Below the pieces are notes generated by a model. It was given only the letters and a program-made list of their open reading frames with translations, was not told the origin of the DNA and did not search any database. A stretch of DNA of 64,000 bases from Ensifer adhaerens (GTDB taxonomy: Bacteria > Pseudomonadota > Alphaproteobacteria > Rhizobiales > Rhizobiaceae). The stretch is from contig NZ_LGAP01000004.1 in assembly GCF_001270265.1 (NCBI RefSeq), forward strand, positions 186,001 through 250,000, in the 5' to 3' direction. This document shows, piece by piece, positions 1 to 7,562 of this stretch. The first letter of the stretch is position 1. Each line of letters begins with the position of its first letter. The translations under genes and the position numbers were made by a program.

Positions 1-2
1 CC

Positions 3-611
3 GGCAAGGGTTTTGCCGTCGTCGCACAGGAAGTCCGCGAACTTGCTCAACGCTCGGCAAACGCCGCCAAGGAGATCAAGACGCTGATCAACACCTCGGC
101 GGGCCAGGTGCGCGAAGGCGTCGACCTCGTCGGTCGCGCCGGTGGTGCGCTTGAAAAGATCGCCGAACAGGTGGTCCAGATCAACGGCCTTATCCGCCAG
201 ATCTCGAGCTCTGCTTCCGAACAGGCGGTCGGCCTCAAGGAAATCAACTCGGCCGTCAACCAGATGGACCAGGTGACCCAGCAGAACGCCGCGATGGTAG
301 AGGAAACCACCGCTGCCGGCATGGCGCTCAACGAGGAAGCACGCTCGCTCAGCACGCTGGTCGCCCGGTTCCGCGTCGCACAGCGTTCGACGCAGGCGGC
401 TCAGCCGACCTCAACGGAGATGCTGCGCGGCACGGCCGAGCGCATGCGCGCGGCGGAACGCCCGGCACCCGCCCCGGCCGCCGCCCCTGGCCGCGACGCG
501 CGTCCGGCACAGAGCGCTGCGCGCACCGGCTATACGCCGTCGACACAGCGCGTCCTGACTCAGACATCAGGCGCCAACGCGCTCGCCCAGGACAATTGGG
601 AAGAATTCTGA
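3..611 (+). CDS. methyl-accepting chemotaxis protein, C-terminal part
   Basis: Only the last 202 residues are in the window; the reading frame is open from base 3. The translation begins inside the highly conserved cytoplasmic signalling hairpin (GKGFAVVAQEVRELAQRSA), the part of a chemoreceptor that docks the CheA kinase and CheW. Coiled-coil heptads follow, then a long linker rich in Ala, Pro and Arg (residues about 120-190 of the visible part). The protein ends in NWEEF, which matches the C-terminal pentapeptide tether (NWETF-like) used by CheR and CheB in receptors with full adaptation. The ligand-binding part lies outside the window, so its stimulus cannot be named. An intrinsic terminator follows directly. 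Confidence 0.93.
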   Translation, partial: GKGFAVVAQEVRELAQRSANAAKEIKTLINTSAGQVREGVDLVGRAGGALEKIAEQVVQINGLIRQISSSASEQAVGLKEINSAVNQMDQVTQQNAAMVEETTAAGMALNEEARSLSTLVARFRVAQRSTQAAQPTSTEMLRGTAERMRAAERPAPAPAAAPGRDARPAQSAARTGYTPSTQRVLTQTSGANALAQDNWEEF

Positions 612-632
612 TCGGAAGCCCATAAAACAAAA

Positions 633-663
633 AAAACGGCGCCTCTCGGGGCGCCGTTTTCTT
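633..663 (+). terminator. intrinsic terminator after the chemoreceptor gene
   Basis: A perfect GC-rich stem (AACGGCGCC pairing with GGCGCCGTT, four-base loop) begins 22 bases after the chemoreceptor stop. It is preceded by an A-run and followed by TTTTCTTTT, so it could stop transcription in both directions. Confidence 0.85.
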
Positions 664-679
664 TTGTGATTTCGGCCTT

Positions 680-780
680 AAGCGCGTCGCGATCTTTCAG
701 ATCCGCCACTGCACTTTAGGTTCTTGTTTTTTCGCATGTCCTTGTCGCAAAACCGCTGAACACTTTTGCGCGACATGCTC
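680..780. repeat. RIME-like intergenic repeat, type A copy 1
   Basis: About 100 bp that closely matches the segment at 2750-2850. Shared landmarks are GCGATCTTTCAGAT near the left end, TTCTTGTTTT in the middle, and GCAAAACCGC then CACTTTTGCGCGACATGCTC at the right end. It ends eight bases before the nucleoside hydrolase stop codon. I take it as one of the small dispersed palindromic elements common between rhizobial genes. Confidence 0.75.
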
Positions 781-787
781 AATGCGA

Positions 788-1732
788 TCAGATGCGTGCC
801 AGCCGCTCCGTCAACAGGTCGAAGAAGCCCTGATCGTCGATGAAACGCATGACCTTGGCATTGTGCTTGCGGCCCGTCACCTGCCACCAGTCGACCACGG
901 TCATGCCCGCAGTCAGCGGCGACTGAACTTCGATCTCGACGTTGCAGTCGCGACCGGTGAAAAGCTCAGGCCGCAGCAGGTAGGCGATGACGGTCGGATC
1001 GTGCAGCGGGCCGCCGTCCGTGCCGTATTTCTCGATGTCGAACCGCTCGAAGAATTCCAGCATCTCCGCCATGGCGATCGCCGGTGCGCTGCCGATCTCG
1101 CGGATTTTTAGCACGCGCGCCTTGTGCGTCAGCACCCGGTGGGTGACGTCGAGCGGCATAATGACGATCGGAATGCCCGAACGGAAGACAATGTCGGCCG
1201 CTTCCGGGTCGACATAGATGTTGAACTCGGCAGCCGGCGTGATGTTGCCGCCCTCGAAGAAGCCGCCCCCCATCATCACCAGCTCGCGCACCCTCGGCGC
1301 TATGTCCGGCGCCTTCTGAAGGGCGAGAGCGACGTTGGTCAGCGGACCAAGCGTGCAGAGCGTGACCGTGCCCGGCGCCTCAGCGCGCAGCGTCTCGATG
1401 ATGAAATCGACGCCATGCTGGGCCTCGAGCGCCATCTTCGGCTCGTCGAGTGTCGGACCGTCGAGACCGGTCTTGCCATGCACGTGCTCGGCGGTGACGA
1501 GCGGGCGAGCGATCGGCCGGTCGGCGCCGGCGAAAACCTTGACGTCGGTTCTGTTGCACAGTTCGCAGATGATGCGGGCGTTGCGCGCGGTCATTGCCAA
1601 GGGAACGTTGCCGGCTACCGTCGTGATCCCCAGGAGGTCGATTTCTTCCGGACTGCCGAAAGCAAGCATGATAGCGGCGGCATCGTCCTGCCCGGGATCA
1701 GTGTCTATGATTATTTTTCTCGGCACGGGCAC
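788..1732 (-). CDS. nucleoside hydrolase (IunH/RihA family)
   Basis: Hydrolyses the N-glycosidic bond of ribonucleosides for purine or pyrimidine salvage. The N-terminal calcium-binding signature is clear (IIIDTDPGQDDAAAIMLA), and further family blocks are present (GITTVAGN, VTLCTLGPLTNVALAL, ELVMMGGGFFEGGNITPAAEFNIYVDPEAA split over neighbouring stretches). The reading frame is open further upstream, but I choose the GTG at 1732 because GGAGGA lies 8 bases before it and homology begins there; this gives 314 residues, normal for the family. The exact substrate (inosine, uridine or other) cannot be read from the sequence. A type A repeat adjoins its 3' end. Confidence 0.9.
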   Translation of the reverse strand: MPVPRKIIIDTDPGQDDAAAIMLAFGSPEEIDLLGITTVAGNVPLAMTARNARIICELCNRTDVKVFAGADRPIARPLVTAEHVHGKTGLDGPTLDEPKMALEAQHGVDFIIETLRAEAPGTVTLCTLGPLTNVALALQKAPDIAPRVRELVMMGGGFFEGGNITPAAEFNIYVDPEAADIVFRSGIPIVIMPLDVTHRVLTHKARVLKIREIGSAPAIAMAEMLEFFERFDIEKYGTDGGPLHDPTVIAYLLRPELFTGRDCNVEIEVQSPLTAGMTVVDWWQVTGRKHNAKVMRFIDDQGFFDLLTERLARI

Positions 1733-1798
1733 GCTTGTGTTCCTCCTTGGATTCTCGCGCTGCGGACTATGATTTGCGTGCACGTCGGAGGCAAGCGG

Positions 1799-1828
1799 CT
1801 TGCGCTCATTGCGCACAGCTACCATATT
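1799..1828 (+). promoter_or_regulatory. candidate RpoH (heat-shock) promoter for the small heat-shock gene
   Basis: CTTGCG at 1799-1804, a 17-base spacer and CCATATT at 1822-1828 resemble the rhizobial sigma-32 consensus (CTTGAA, about 17, CCTATAT). The site is roughly 60 bases before the heat-shock gene start. This is inferred by eye from consensus and gene function. Confidence 0.5.
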
Positions 1829-1890
1829 GAGGAGAGGATGCTGCTTGGCAGGTCCGGTTAATGGTCGCTTGATCTTACAAGGACTTGGGA

Positions 1891-2322
1891 ATGAGCAGAA
1901 TTACGCCCTTCACGAGCCCACTGCTGCTGGGTTTCGACACGATGGAAAAGACCCTTGAGCGCATCGCCAAGGGAAATGACGGCTACCCGCCCTACAATAT
2001 CGAGCGTATCCGCGGGGACGATTCGGTCGACGCGCCGGAGCGTTTGCGCATCACGCTCGCCGTCGCCGGCTTTTCCGAAGAAGATCTCGACGTGACGACC
2101 GAGGAAAACCAGCTCGTCATTCGTGGCCGCCAGGTCGACACCGGCGATCGCGACTATCTGCACCGCGGCATTGCCGCCCGGCAGTTCCAGCGTACATTCG
2201 TGCTTGCCGACGGGATGAAAGTCCTCGGCGCGGAATTGCGCAACGGCCTGCTCTCGGTCGATCTCGTTCGTCCGGAACCGGTGCGTATGGTAAAGAAAAT
2301 TAACATTTCAGTTCCAGAGTAG
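1891..2322 (+). CDS. small heat-shock protein, Hsp20/IbpA family
   Basis: A 143-residue ATP-independent holdase chaperone. The alpha-crystallin domain spans roughly residues 30-130: YNIERI, then LRITLAVAGFSEEDLDVTTEENQLVI written here in parts, then RTFVLADGMKVLGAELRNGLL. It lies within the IbpA-like class common in rhizobia. I start at ATG 1891 with AAGGAC six bases upstream, rather than the TTG two codons earlier. A heat-shock-type promoter lies upstream, and a DUF1150 gene follows 47 bases later, a pairing usual in Rhizobiales. Confidence 0.93.
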   Translation: MSRITPFTSPLLLGFDTMEKTLERIAKGNDGYPPYNIERIRGDDSVDAPERLRITLAVAGFSEEDLDVTTEENQLVIRGRQVDTGDRDYLHRGIAARQFQRTFVLADGMKVLGAELRNGLLSVDLVRPEPVRMVKKINISVPE

Positions 2323-2369
2323 GATAACCGGCGGGATTTTCCCCTGGCCGGCGACCACGGAGTACCACC

Positions 2370-2627
2370 ATGGGACTGAAAGCCATCACCTCGTCATTGT
2401 CCATGAACGACCTCGCACATCTCGGCGAGGGCGAAGTCGGCTATATCAGAAAGATGCGTTCGGAAGAGGTTTCCCGCTGCTTCCCGGAAGCACCGGAAAT
2501 GGGACCGGGAATCGATCTGTGGGCCCTGTTCGGTGCGGACGGCACGCCGATCCTGTTGACCGACAACCGCTCCAGCACCTTCTACAAGGCCGCTGAGGAC
2601 GAATTGCGCACGGTCAGCCTGCATTGA
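2370..2627 (+). CDS. DUF1150 family protein
   Basis: An 85-residue acidic protein of the DUF1150 family, whose members usually sit immediately after an hsp20 gene in Rhizobiales, as here. Conserved-looking parts are LGEGEVGYIRKM in the first half and WALFGADGTPILLTDNR in the second half. There is no membrane segment or signal peptide. The biochemical role is unknown; co-transcription with the small heat-shock gene suggests a part in stress physiology. The ATG at 2370 has GGAGTACCACC upstream. Confidence 0.88.
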   Translation: MGLKAITSSLSMNDLAHLGEGEVGYIRKMRSEEVSRCFPEAPEMGPGIDLWALFGADGTPILLTDNRSSTFYKAAEDELRTVSLH

Positions 2628-2662
2628 TCGCCAGCCGCGGCGAACGTCGCCGACGGAACGCC

Positions 2663-2709
2663 ACAGTGCCGCGCGTCAACTCTGACGCGCAACGTAGGCA
2701 GCAACGCTT
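2663..2709. repeat. degenerate half of a type B RIME-like repeat
   Basis: Aligns with the first palindrome of the type B repeats (compare 3606-3653): ACAGTGCCGCGCGTCAAC, then TGACGCGCAA, then AACGCTT, with scattered substitutions. The second palindrome is missing. Probably a decayed copy. Confidence 0.5.
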
Positions 2710-2749
2710 CGAGTGTCCTGAATAGTCTGTGCGGTAGACCGCCGCCTAA

Positions 2750-2850
2750 AGCGCGTCACGATCTTTCAGATTCGCCTGCTGCGCTTTAAGTTCTTGTTTT
2801 CGCGCATGTCGTTTTCGCAAAACCGCAGCACACTTTTGCGCGACATGCTC
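2750..2850. repeat. RIME-like intergenic repeat, type A copy 2
   Basis: Near-identical in length and landmarks to 680-780 (GATCTTTCAGAT, TTCTTGTTTT, GCAAAACCGC, CACTTTTGCGCGACATGCTC). Its right end runs into the trmB stop codon: on the minus strand the gene ends TAG and continues AGCATGTCGCG, which is the repeat. Confidence 0.75.
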
Positions 2851-3548
2851 TAAACGCGGCGGAAGGTGAGATAGGCGGAACTCCGCCCTTCCCTGCGTGC
2901 CTTGGCCTCGTAGCGCGTGCTCGGCCAGCCCTCGTAAGGCGTCAACCAGTCCGATGCCTGTCGGGCCGTCCATTCGAAGGCCGCATGGTCGCCGCAGTGC
3001 AGCAGCGTCCAGTTGACGTAAGTATCGATATCGGACGCAAAGCAGAAAAGACCGCCCGGCTTCAGCACACGCGCGAAGCGGTCGAGATTGACGCTGGAGA
3101 CGAAGCGGCGCTTCCAGTGCTTGCGCTTCGGCCAGGGGTCCGGATAGAGCAGGTCGATCTGGTCGACGCAAGCCGCCGGCATCCAATCCAGCACCTGCGT
3201 GGCGTCGTCATTGTAGAGACGAACGTTGGAAACGCCCTTCTCCTCGATCTGCCCCACCAGCTTCGCCATCGAATTGACGAAGGGTTCGACGCCGATGAAA
3301 CCGGTCGACGGATCTTCGGCCGCGCGATGGATCAGATGCTCGCCGCCACCAAAGCCGATTTCCATACGAAGGCGATCGATCGGCTCGGGAAAGAGCGACT
3401 TCATGTCTTGCGGCGCGGCGGTACCGAGATCGAGCTTCAGTTTCGGCAGAATGGTTTCGAGATGAGCAGCCTGACGCTCACGCAGGGGCTTACCCTTGCG
3501 GCGTCCGAAGAAGGCTTCCGTGGCGCGGCTGCGGCGCGGTTCAGTCAT
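2850..3548 (-). CDS. trmB: tRNA (guanine-N7-)-methyltransferase
   Basis: Makes m7G46 in the variable loop of tRNAs using S-adenosylmethionine. The 232-residue protein has the TrmB hallmarks: the SAM-binding glycine region [10 protein letters not shown] (about residues 63-72) and the catalytic signature [18 protein letters not shown] (about 134-151). It lies downstream of metK on the same strand, so the SAM producer and a SAM user may be co-transcribed, although about 200 bases with a hairpin and a repeat separate them. Its stop codon is the first codon-sized piece of a type A repeat. Confidence 0.96.
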   Translation of the reverse strand: MTEPRRSRATEAFFGRRKGKPLRERQAAHLETILPKLKLDLGTAAPQDMKSLFPEPIDRLRMEIGFGGGEHLIHRAAEDPSTGFIGVEPFVNSMAKLVGQIEEKGVSNVRLYNDDATQVLDWMPAACVDQIDLLYPDPWPKRKHWKRRFVSSVNLDRFARVLKPGGLFCFASDIDTYVNWTLLHCGDHAAFEWTARQASDWLTPYEGWPSTRYEAKARREGRSSAYLTFRRV

Positions 3549-3569
3549 GACAATCTTCCTTCAACGAGT

Positions 3570-3600
3570 AAGGCGGACACCCTTTTGGGGCATCCGCCTT
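3570..3600 (-). terminator. hairpin between metK and trmB
   Basis: AAGGCGGA and TCCGCCTT pair perfectly, with an inner CCC/GGG pairing. It lies between the 3' end of metK and the start of trmB. No T-run follows on the minus strand, so it may be a leaky terminator, a processing site or a 3' stability hairpin rather than a true intrinsic terminator. Confidence 0.4.
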
Positions 3601-3605
3601 TATCT

Positions 3606-3709
3606 CTACAGCGCCGCGCGTCAAGTATGACGCGCAAAGGACGCTGTATCGCTTCAACTCGCTGCATAATTTTTTCCTTAAATCGATTCCGATTTAAGGA
3701 ATTATGCAG
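3606..3709. repeat. RIME-like two-palindrome repeat, type B copy 1
   Basis: About 104 bp made of two imperfect palindromes. The first, CTACAGCG...CGCTGTA, contains GCGCGTC...GACGCGC. The second, CTGCATAAT...ATTATGCAG, contains CCTTAAATCG...CGATTTAAGG. Four other full copies are at 16560, 33549, 41987 and 63736. Confidence 0.85.
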
Positions 3710-3748
3710 ACGCGGCCGGACGTTCTCTGTCCGGCAAATGTCGAAGCG

Positions 3749-4987
3749 TCAAGCCCCGATGGCGTCCTTGAGCGGCTTGACTAGGTCAAGCTTCTCCCAG
3801 GAGAAGGAGCCGTCACGGCCGGCCTTGCGACCAAAGTGGCCATAGGCCGCGGTCTTGGCGTAGATCGGCTTGTTGAGGTCGAGGTGGCGACGGATGCCGG
3901 TCGGCGACAGGTCCATCGTCTTGCGGATCGCGTCTTCAACCTGGTCCTCGGAGACCTTGCCGGTGCCGTGCAGGTCGACATAGACCGAGAGCGGCTGGGC
4001 AACGCCGATGGCGTAGGAAAGCTGGATCGTGCAACGGTCGGAAAGACCGGCAGCAACGACGTTCTTGGCGAGGTAGCGGGCTGCATAGGCAGCCGAGCGG
4101 TCGACCTTGGTCGTGTCCTTGCCCGAGAAGGCGCCGCCGCCATGCGGAGCTGCGCCACCATAGGTGTCGACGATGATCTTGCGGCCCGTCAGGCCGGCGT
4201 CACCATCGGGACCGCCGATGACAAACTTGCCGGTCGGGTTGATGTACCAGGTGCAATCGCCGGCGATCTTCAGATCGTCGAGAGCTTCGCGGATATAGGG
4301 CTCGACGACCGCACGAACCTTGGCCGAATCCCAGCTCTCGTCGAGATGCTGGGTGGACAGAACGATCGAGACGACCTCAGCCGGCTTGCCGTCGACATAG
4401 CGCACGGTGACCTGGCTCTTGGCGTCCGGGCCGAGCTTGGCGACTTCGCCGTCGCCCTTCTTGCGGGCTGCAGCGAGCAGATGCAGGATGCGGTGCGAAT
4501 AGTAAAGCGGCGCCGGCATCAGCTCCGAGGTCTCGCGGCAAGCGTAACCGAACATGATGCCCTGGTCGCCGGCACCCTCTTCACCCTGCTTGTCGGACGC
4601 GTTGTCGACGCCCTGGGCAATGTGTGCGGACTGGAAGTGCAGGAGAACGTCGATCTTCGCCGTCTTCCAGTGGAAACCGTCCTGTTCGTAACCGATGTCG
4701 CGGATCGCCTTGCGTGCGGCCGACTTGAACTTCGAGGGGTTGATGACGTCGTTGCCGTCCTTGTCCTTCTTCAGAAGGCTCGGCGGCAGGCGGACTTCGC
4801 CGGCGATCACAACGCGGTTCGTCGTTGCCAGCGTTTCGCAGGCAATACGCACGCCCCAGGGATCGACACCGGTCTTGGCAGCTTCGCGGTAGACCAGATC
4901 GACGATCTCGTCGGAGATACGGTCACACACTTTGTCCGGATGGCCTTCGGCTACGGATTCACTCGTGAACAGGTAGTTTGCACGCAT
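3749..4987 (-). CDS. metK: S-adenosylmethionine synthetase
   Basis: Condenses methionine and ATP to S-adenosylmethionine in the cytosol. The 412-residue protein has the N-terminal ATP/methionine site [20 protein letters not shown], the [12 protein letters not shown] hexapeptide region (about residue 130) and the phosphate-binding GGGAFSGKD loop (about 280). The ATG at 4987 has GAGGGG about 10 bases upstream. A dyad resembling an ArsR-type SahR operator lies about 80 bases upstream of the start (5065-5080), and I see no SAM riboswitch. trmB lies downstream on the same strand. Confidence 0.98.
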   Translation of the reverse strand: MRANYLFTSESVAEGHPDKVCDRISDEIVDLVYREAAKTGVDPWGVRIACETLATTNRVVIAGEVRLPPSLLKKDKDGNDVINPSKFKSAARKAIRDIGYEQDGFHWKTAKIDVLLHFQSAHIAQGVDNASDKQGEEGAGDQGIMFGYACRETSELMPAPLYYSHRILHLLAAARKKGDGEVAKLGPDAKSQVTVRYVDGKPAEVVSIVLSTQHLDESWDSAKVRAVVEPYIREALDDLKIAGDCTWYINPTGKFVIGGPDGDAGLTGRKIIVDTYGGAAPHGGGAFSGKDTTKVDRSAAYAARYLAKNVVAAGLSDRCTIQLSYAIGVAQPLSVYVDLHGTGKVSEDQVEDAIRKTMDLSPTGIRRHLDLNKPIYAKTAAYGHFGRKAGRDGSFSWEKLDLVKPLKDAIGA

Positions 4988-5064
4988 GCGGGAATTCCCC
5001 TCAAGAAGATAAGCGCTGGCATCGTGTTAGTGGTTTTGCGACCGAAAAACAAGCGAACAACGAC

Positions 5065-5080
5065 ATAAATATATCTTTAT
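5065..5080 (-). promoter_or_regulatory. AT-rich dyad in the metK leader, possible SahR-type operator
   Basis: ATAAATATATCTTTAT is a 16-base inverted repeat with a single mismatched pair, in otherwise GC-rich DNA, 78 bases before metK. From memory it resembles operators of SahR, an ArsR-family regulator of SAM-cycle genes in proteobacteria. The assignment is an inference; no sahR gene is in this window. Confidence 0.4.
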
Positions 5081-5130
5081 ATCGACATCGGCGCCAATCA
5101 CTTCGAATATCAGAGGAAAACGGCGCGCAA

Positions 5131-5157
5131 GAAAAAAGCGGCGCAAATGGCCGCTTT
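5131..5157 (-). terminator. intrinsic terminator of phrR
   Basis: AAAGCGGC (5135-5142) pairs perfectly with GCCGCTTT (5150-5157). Read on the minus strand the stem is followed by TTTTTTC, a classical intrinsic terminator located 28 bases after the phrR stop. It separates phrR from metK. Confidence 0.85.
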
Positions 5158-5184
5158 GTTTTTCAGTCCCGATGGGTTTTGGGA

Positions 5185-5601
5185 CTATTCGCTTTCTGCT
5201 TCCGCAGCCAGCGCCTTGACGAGATCAACGAGTTTGCGGCGCACCTTCGGATCGTTGATCTTAACGAAAGCGCGATTGAGCTGGAGCCCTTCTGATGAGG
5301 AGAGGAAGTCGACGACGTAGTTCGAGCTCGAGGCTTCGGCCAGGCCGGAAGCGCCTGTGTTTTCGCCGGGAGCATCCTCGAAGAAGAAGGAAACAGGGAC
5401 GTTCAGGATGCTGGAAATGTTCTGCAACCGGCTGGCGCCAACGCGGTTCGTGCCTTTTTCATACTTCTGGATCTGCTGAAAGGTGATCCCCAGGCTTTCG
5501 CCGAGTTTTTCCTGGCTCATGCCAAGCATCGTGCGGCGAAGGCGAATCCGGCTACCGACGTGAATGTCGATCGGGTTCGGCTTCTTCTTATTTTCCATCA
5601 T
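5185..5601 (-). CDS. phrR: XRE-family regulator, PhrR/PraR type
   Basis: A 138-residue DNA-binding protein with a cro/cI helix-turn-helix at about residues 12-66 (IRLRRTMLGMSQEKLGESLG, then ITFQQIQKYEKGTNRVGASR). The C-terminal half is acidic and alpha-helical. It matches in size and arrangement PhrR of Sinorhizobium medicae, an acid-inducible regulator next to the acid-tolerance gene actA (lnt), and PraR of Azorhizobium and Rhizobium, which affects biofilm and symbiosis genes. Here too lnt lies directly upstream on the same strand. ATG 5601 is followed by a second ATG at 5598, and AGGAACG lies upstream. Function is inferred from the family and its neighbour. Confidence 0.85.
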   Translation of the reverse strand: MMENKKKPNPIDIHVGSRIRLRRTMLGMSQEKLGESLGITFQQIQKYEKGTNRVGASRLQNISSILNVPVSFFFEDAPGENTGASGLAEASSSNYVVDFLSSSEGLQLNRAFVKINDPKVRRKLVDLVKALAAEAESE

Positions 5602-5748
5602 ATCTGCGTTCCTAAACACGCTGTTTCGTTCATCCACCGGCTGGCGTGAGGACATCGCACACCGCTGCAACCGCCACGGTGAAGACAAAAGAGGCGCCAC
5701 AGCACAAACCAATGGTTCGGACCACTATGCAATTTTAGGGGTTTTAGG

Positions 5749-7344
5749 TCAATTCTTCCTAATATTAAAACTAACGCGCGAGAAGACTGCAACCAGCAGG
5801 AGGAAAATTGCGCACAACCCAAAAATTCGGCTACGTGTGACCTCATCCGTGGGCGTAGGCATCCTTCCCGGCAGAATTGTGTCGACCACTCCCCTATAAT
5901 TGTAGGCTAATCCTACCACTAAAACCCCACGTGCATCAACAATTGCTGATATACCATTATTGGCTGCACGGATAAGGGGTATTCCTCCCTCAACTGCACG
6001 CAACTGCGCCTGATGGAAGTGCTGGCGGGGGCCCGGCGTGTCGCCGAACCAGGCATCATTGGTGATGTTGAGCAGGGCGTCGGCGATGCGCGCATCAGCC
6101 CCGATCTCGGCGGGGAAGATCGCCTCGTAGCAAATGAGCGGGTAGAATGTGCGCCCGCCGGGCAAGGTCAGCAGGGAACGGGTCTTGGCGGCCGAGAACC
6201 CGCCCGGCATGGCGGCTGCAACCGAGCTCAGCCCCCAGGACGAGAGCAAGTCCTCGAACGGCAGATACTCGCCGAAAGGAACAAGGTGAACCTTGTCGGC
6301 GGCGCCGATGATCTGCCCGCGTCCATCGATGACGTAGATCGAGTTGTAATAGCGTGGCGGCAGGCCGGCGCCGGCATCTTCCGCTCGCACCGCGCCTGCA
6401 ATGAGGATCTGTCCGTCGTCGAGCACTTCGGCAATGCGCGCGAGCGCATCTGGGCTGTCGGTGAGGATGAACGGGATCGAGGTTTCCGGCCAGACGACGA
6501 GATCGGGCTTCTTGGCTCCGCCTTCGGCAGGCGTCGCGGTCAAAGCGAGATGCTCCTCGAAGATGGCCCCGCGCTCGCTATCATCGAGCTTCTTTGCCTG
6601 ATCGATCACCGGCTGGACGAGGCGAACGGCAAGCGGCTGATCCGGCCCGGAGGGGGCCGGCATCGCAAGCCGATAAAAGCCGAAGCCGATATGTGCCGCA
6701 CAAAGCGCGACGGCAAGGCTGAGACCAATACGGCTGCCCTTGCCTGTCACGATCAGGGCGGGTGCTGCAAAGACGAAGACCGCCAGCATGTTGATGGTCG
6801 CGAGGTTGACGACGCTTGCCGACTGCATCATCAGCGGCATCGGCATCGCCGCATAGCCGATCGCATTCCAGGGAAACCCGGTGAAGATGACGGAGCGCAG
6901 CCATTCGGCGAGGCCAAAGGCCAATGCCAGTGCCGCGATCCGGCCCACGCCATCCGACCAGAGGATGCGGGCAATCAGCGCGGCGAGCGCGTAGAACAGG
7001 GCCAGGGACGCTGGCAGGCCGACGACGGCCAACGGCAACGCCCAGGCAAAAGTATCCGCCTCCACCAGCAGCGCGTTTCCAAGCCACCAGAGGCCGCCGA
7101 GGAAATAGCCGAAGCCGAACGCCCAGCCGATTGAGACCGCCGGCCAGAGCCGCCGGATCAGGCCGCCGTCCGGGTGGCCGGTTGCGCCATCGAGCAGCCA
7201 GACGAGGATCGGAAAGGAGAGGAAGGCGGCCGCAAAGATGCCGAACGGCGGCTGTGTGAGAACAGCCAGGAGCCCCGCGACAAATGCGAGAAACAGCCGG
7301 GGCGCGCCCGACAGAAGCATGATCCTGCCAGCCTGTCTTTCCAT
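5749..7344 (-). CDS. lnt: apolipoprotein N-acyltransferase
   Basis: Adds the third acyl chain to the N-terminal cysteine of lipoproteins at the periplasmic face of the inner membrane. The 531-residue protein has six to eight hydrophobic segments in its first 220 residues and a C-terminal nitrilase-like domain. The Glu-Lys-Cys triad is visible in VVWPETSIPF, KVHLVPFGEYLPF and LICYEAIFP. A last hydrophobic stretch near the C-terminus (IFGLCAIFLLLVAVFS) anchors the end. GGAGG lies six bases or so before ATG 7344. The S. medicae orthologue is actA, needed for acid tolerance. The final 80-90 codons are noticeably less GC-rich than the rest. Confidence 0.96.
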   Translation of the reverse strand: MERQAGRIMLLSGAPRLFLAFVAGLLAVLTQPPFGIFAAAFLSFPILVWLLDGATGHPDGGLIRRLWPAVSIGWAFGFGYFLGGLWWLGNALLVEADTFAWALPLAVVGLPASLALFYALAALIARILWSDGVGRIAALALAFGLAEWLRSVIFTGFPWNAIGYAAMPMPLMMQSASVVNLATINMLAVFVFAAPALIVTGKGSRIGLSLAVALCAAHIGFGFYRLAMPAPSGPDQPLAVRLVQPVIDQAKKLDDSERGAIFEEHLALTATPAEGGAKKPDLVVWPETSIPFILTDSPDALARIAEVLDDGQILIAGAVRAEDAGAGLPPRYYNSIYVIDGRGQIIGAADKVHLVPFGEYLPFEDLLSSWGLSSVAAAMPGGFSAAKTRSLLTLPGGRTFYPLICYEAIFPAEIGADARIADALLNITNDAWFGDTPGPRQHFHQAQLRAVEGGIPLIRAANNGISAIVDARGVLVVGLAYNYRGVVDTILPGRMPTPTDEVTRSRIFGLCAIFLLLVAVFSRVSFNIRKN

Positions 7345-7562
7345 GCAGCCTCCTGTTGGCGCAGGTCGCAGAACACGACGCCGCGCGGGAAGAACAACCG
7401 AATCAGTTGCCGGCAGTCTTCCAAAAAAGTGGCTGCTTGTCCCCTTTGGAGCACCGCGCGTCGAAATTGACGCGAAAAAGCGAGACCACCGACCGTCGAT
7501 CGGTGGCCGTTCGCAGCGAAGACCGAGATCGAGCTTCGCTGCGCATTCGGTTCACGGAAAGC

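Noticed and set aside
4988-5130. SAM riboswitch in the metK leader
   Set aside because: I could not find a SAM-II or SAM/SAH-type core; the only clear feature is the AT-rich dyad at 5065-5080. A covariance-model search would be decisive.
7450-7480. Decayed type B repeat between lnt and the CorC-like gene
   Set aside because: CCGCGCGTC and GACGCG occur at the right spacing, but the flanks do not align; too weak to list.
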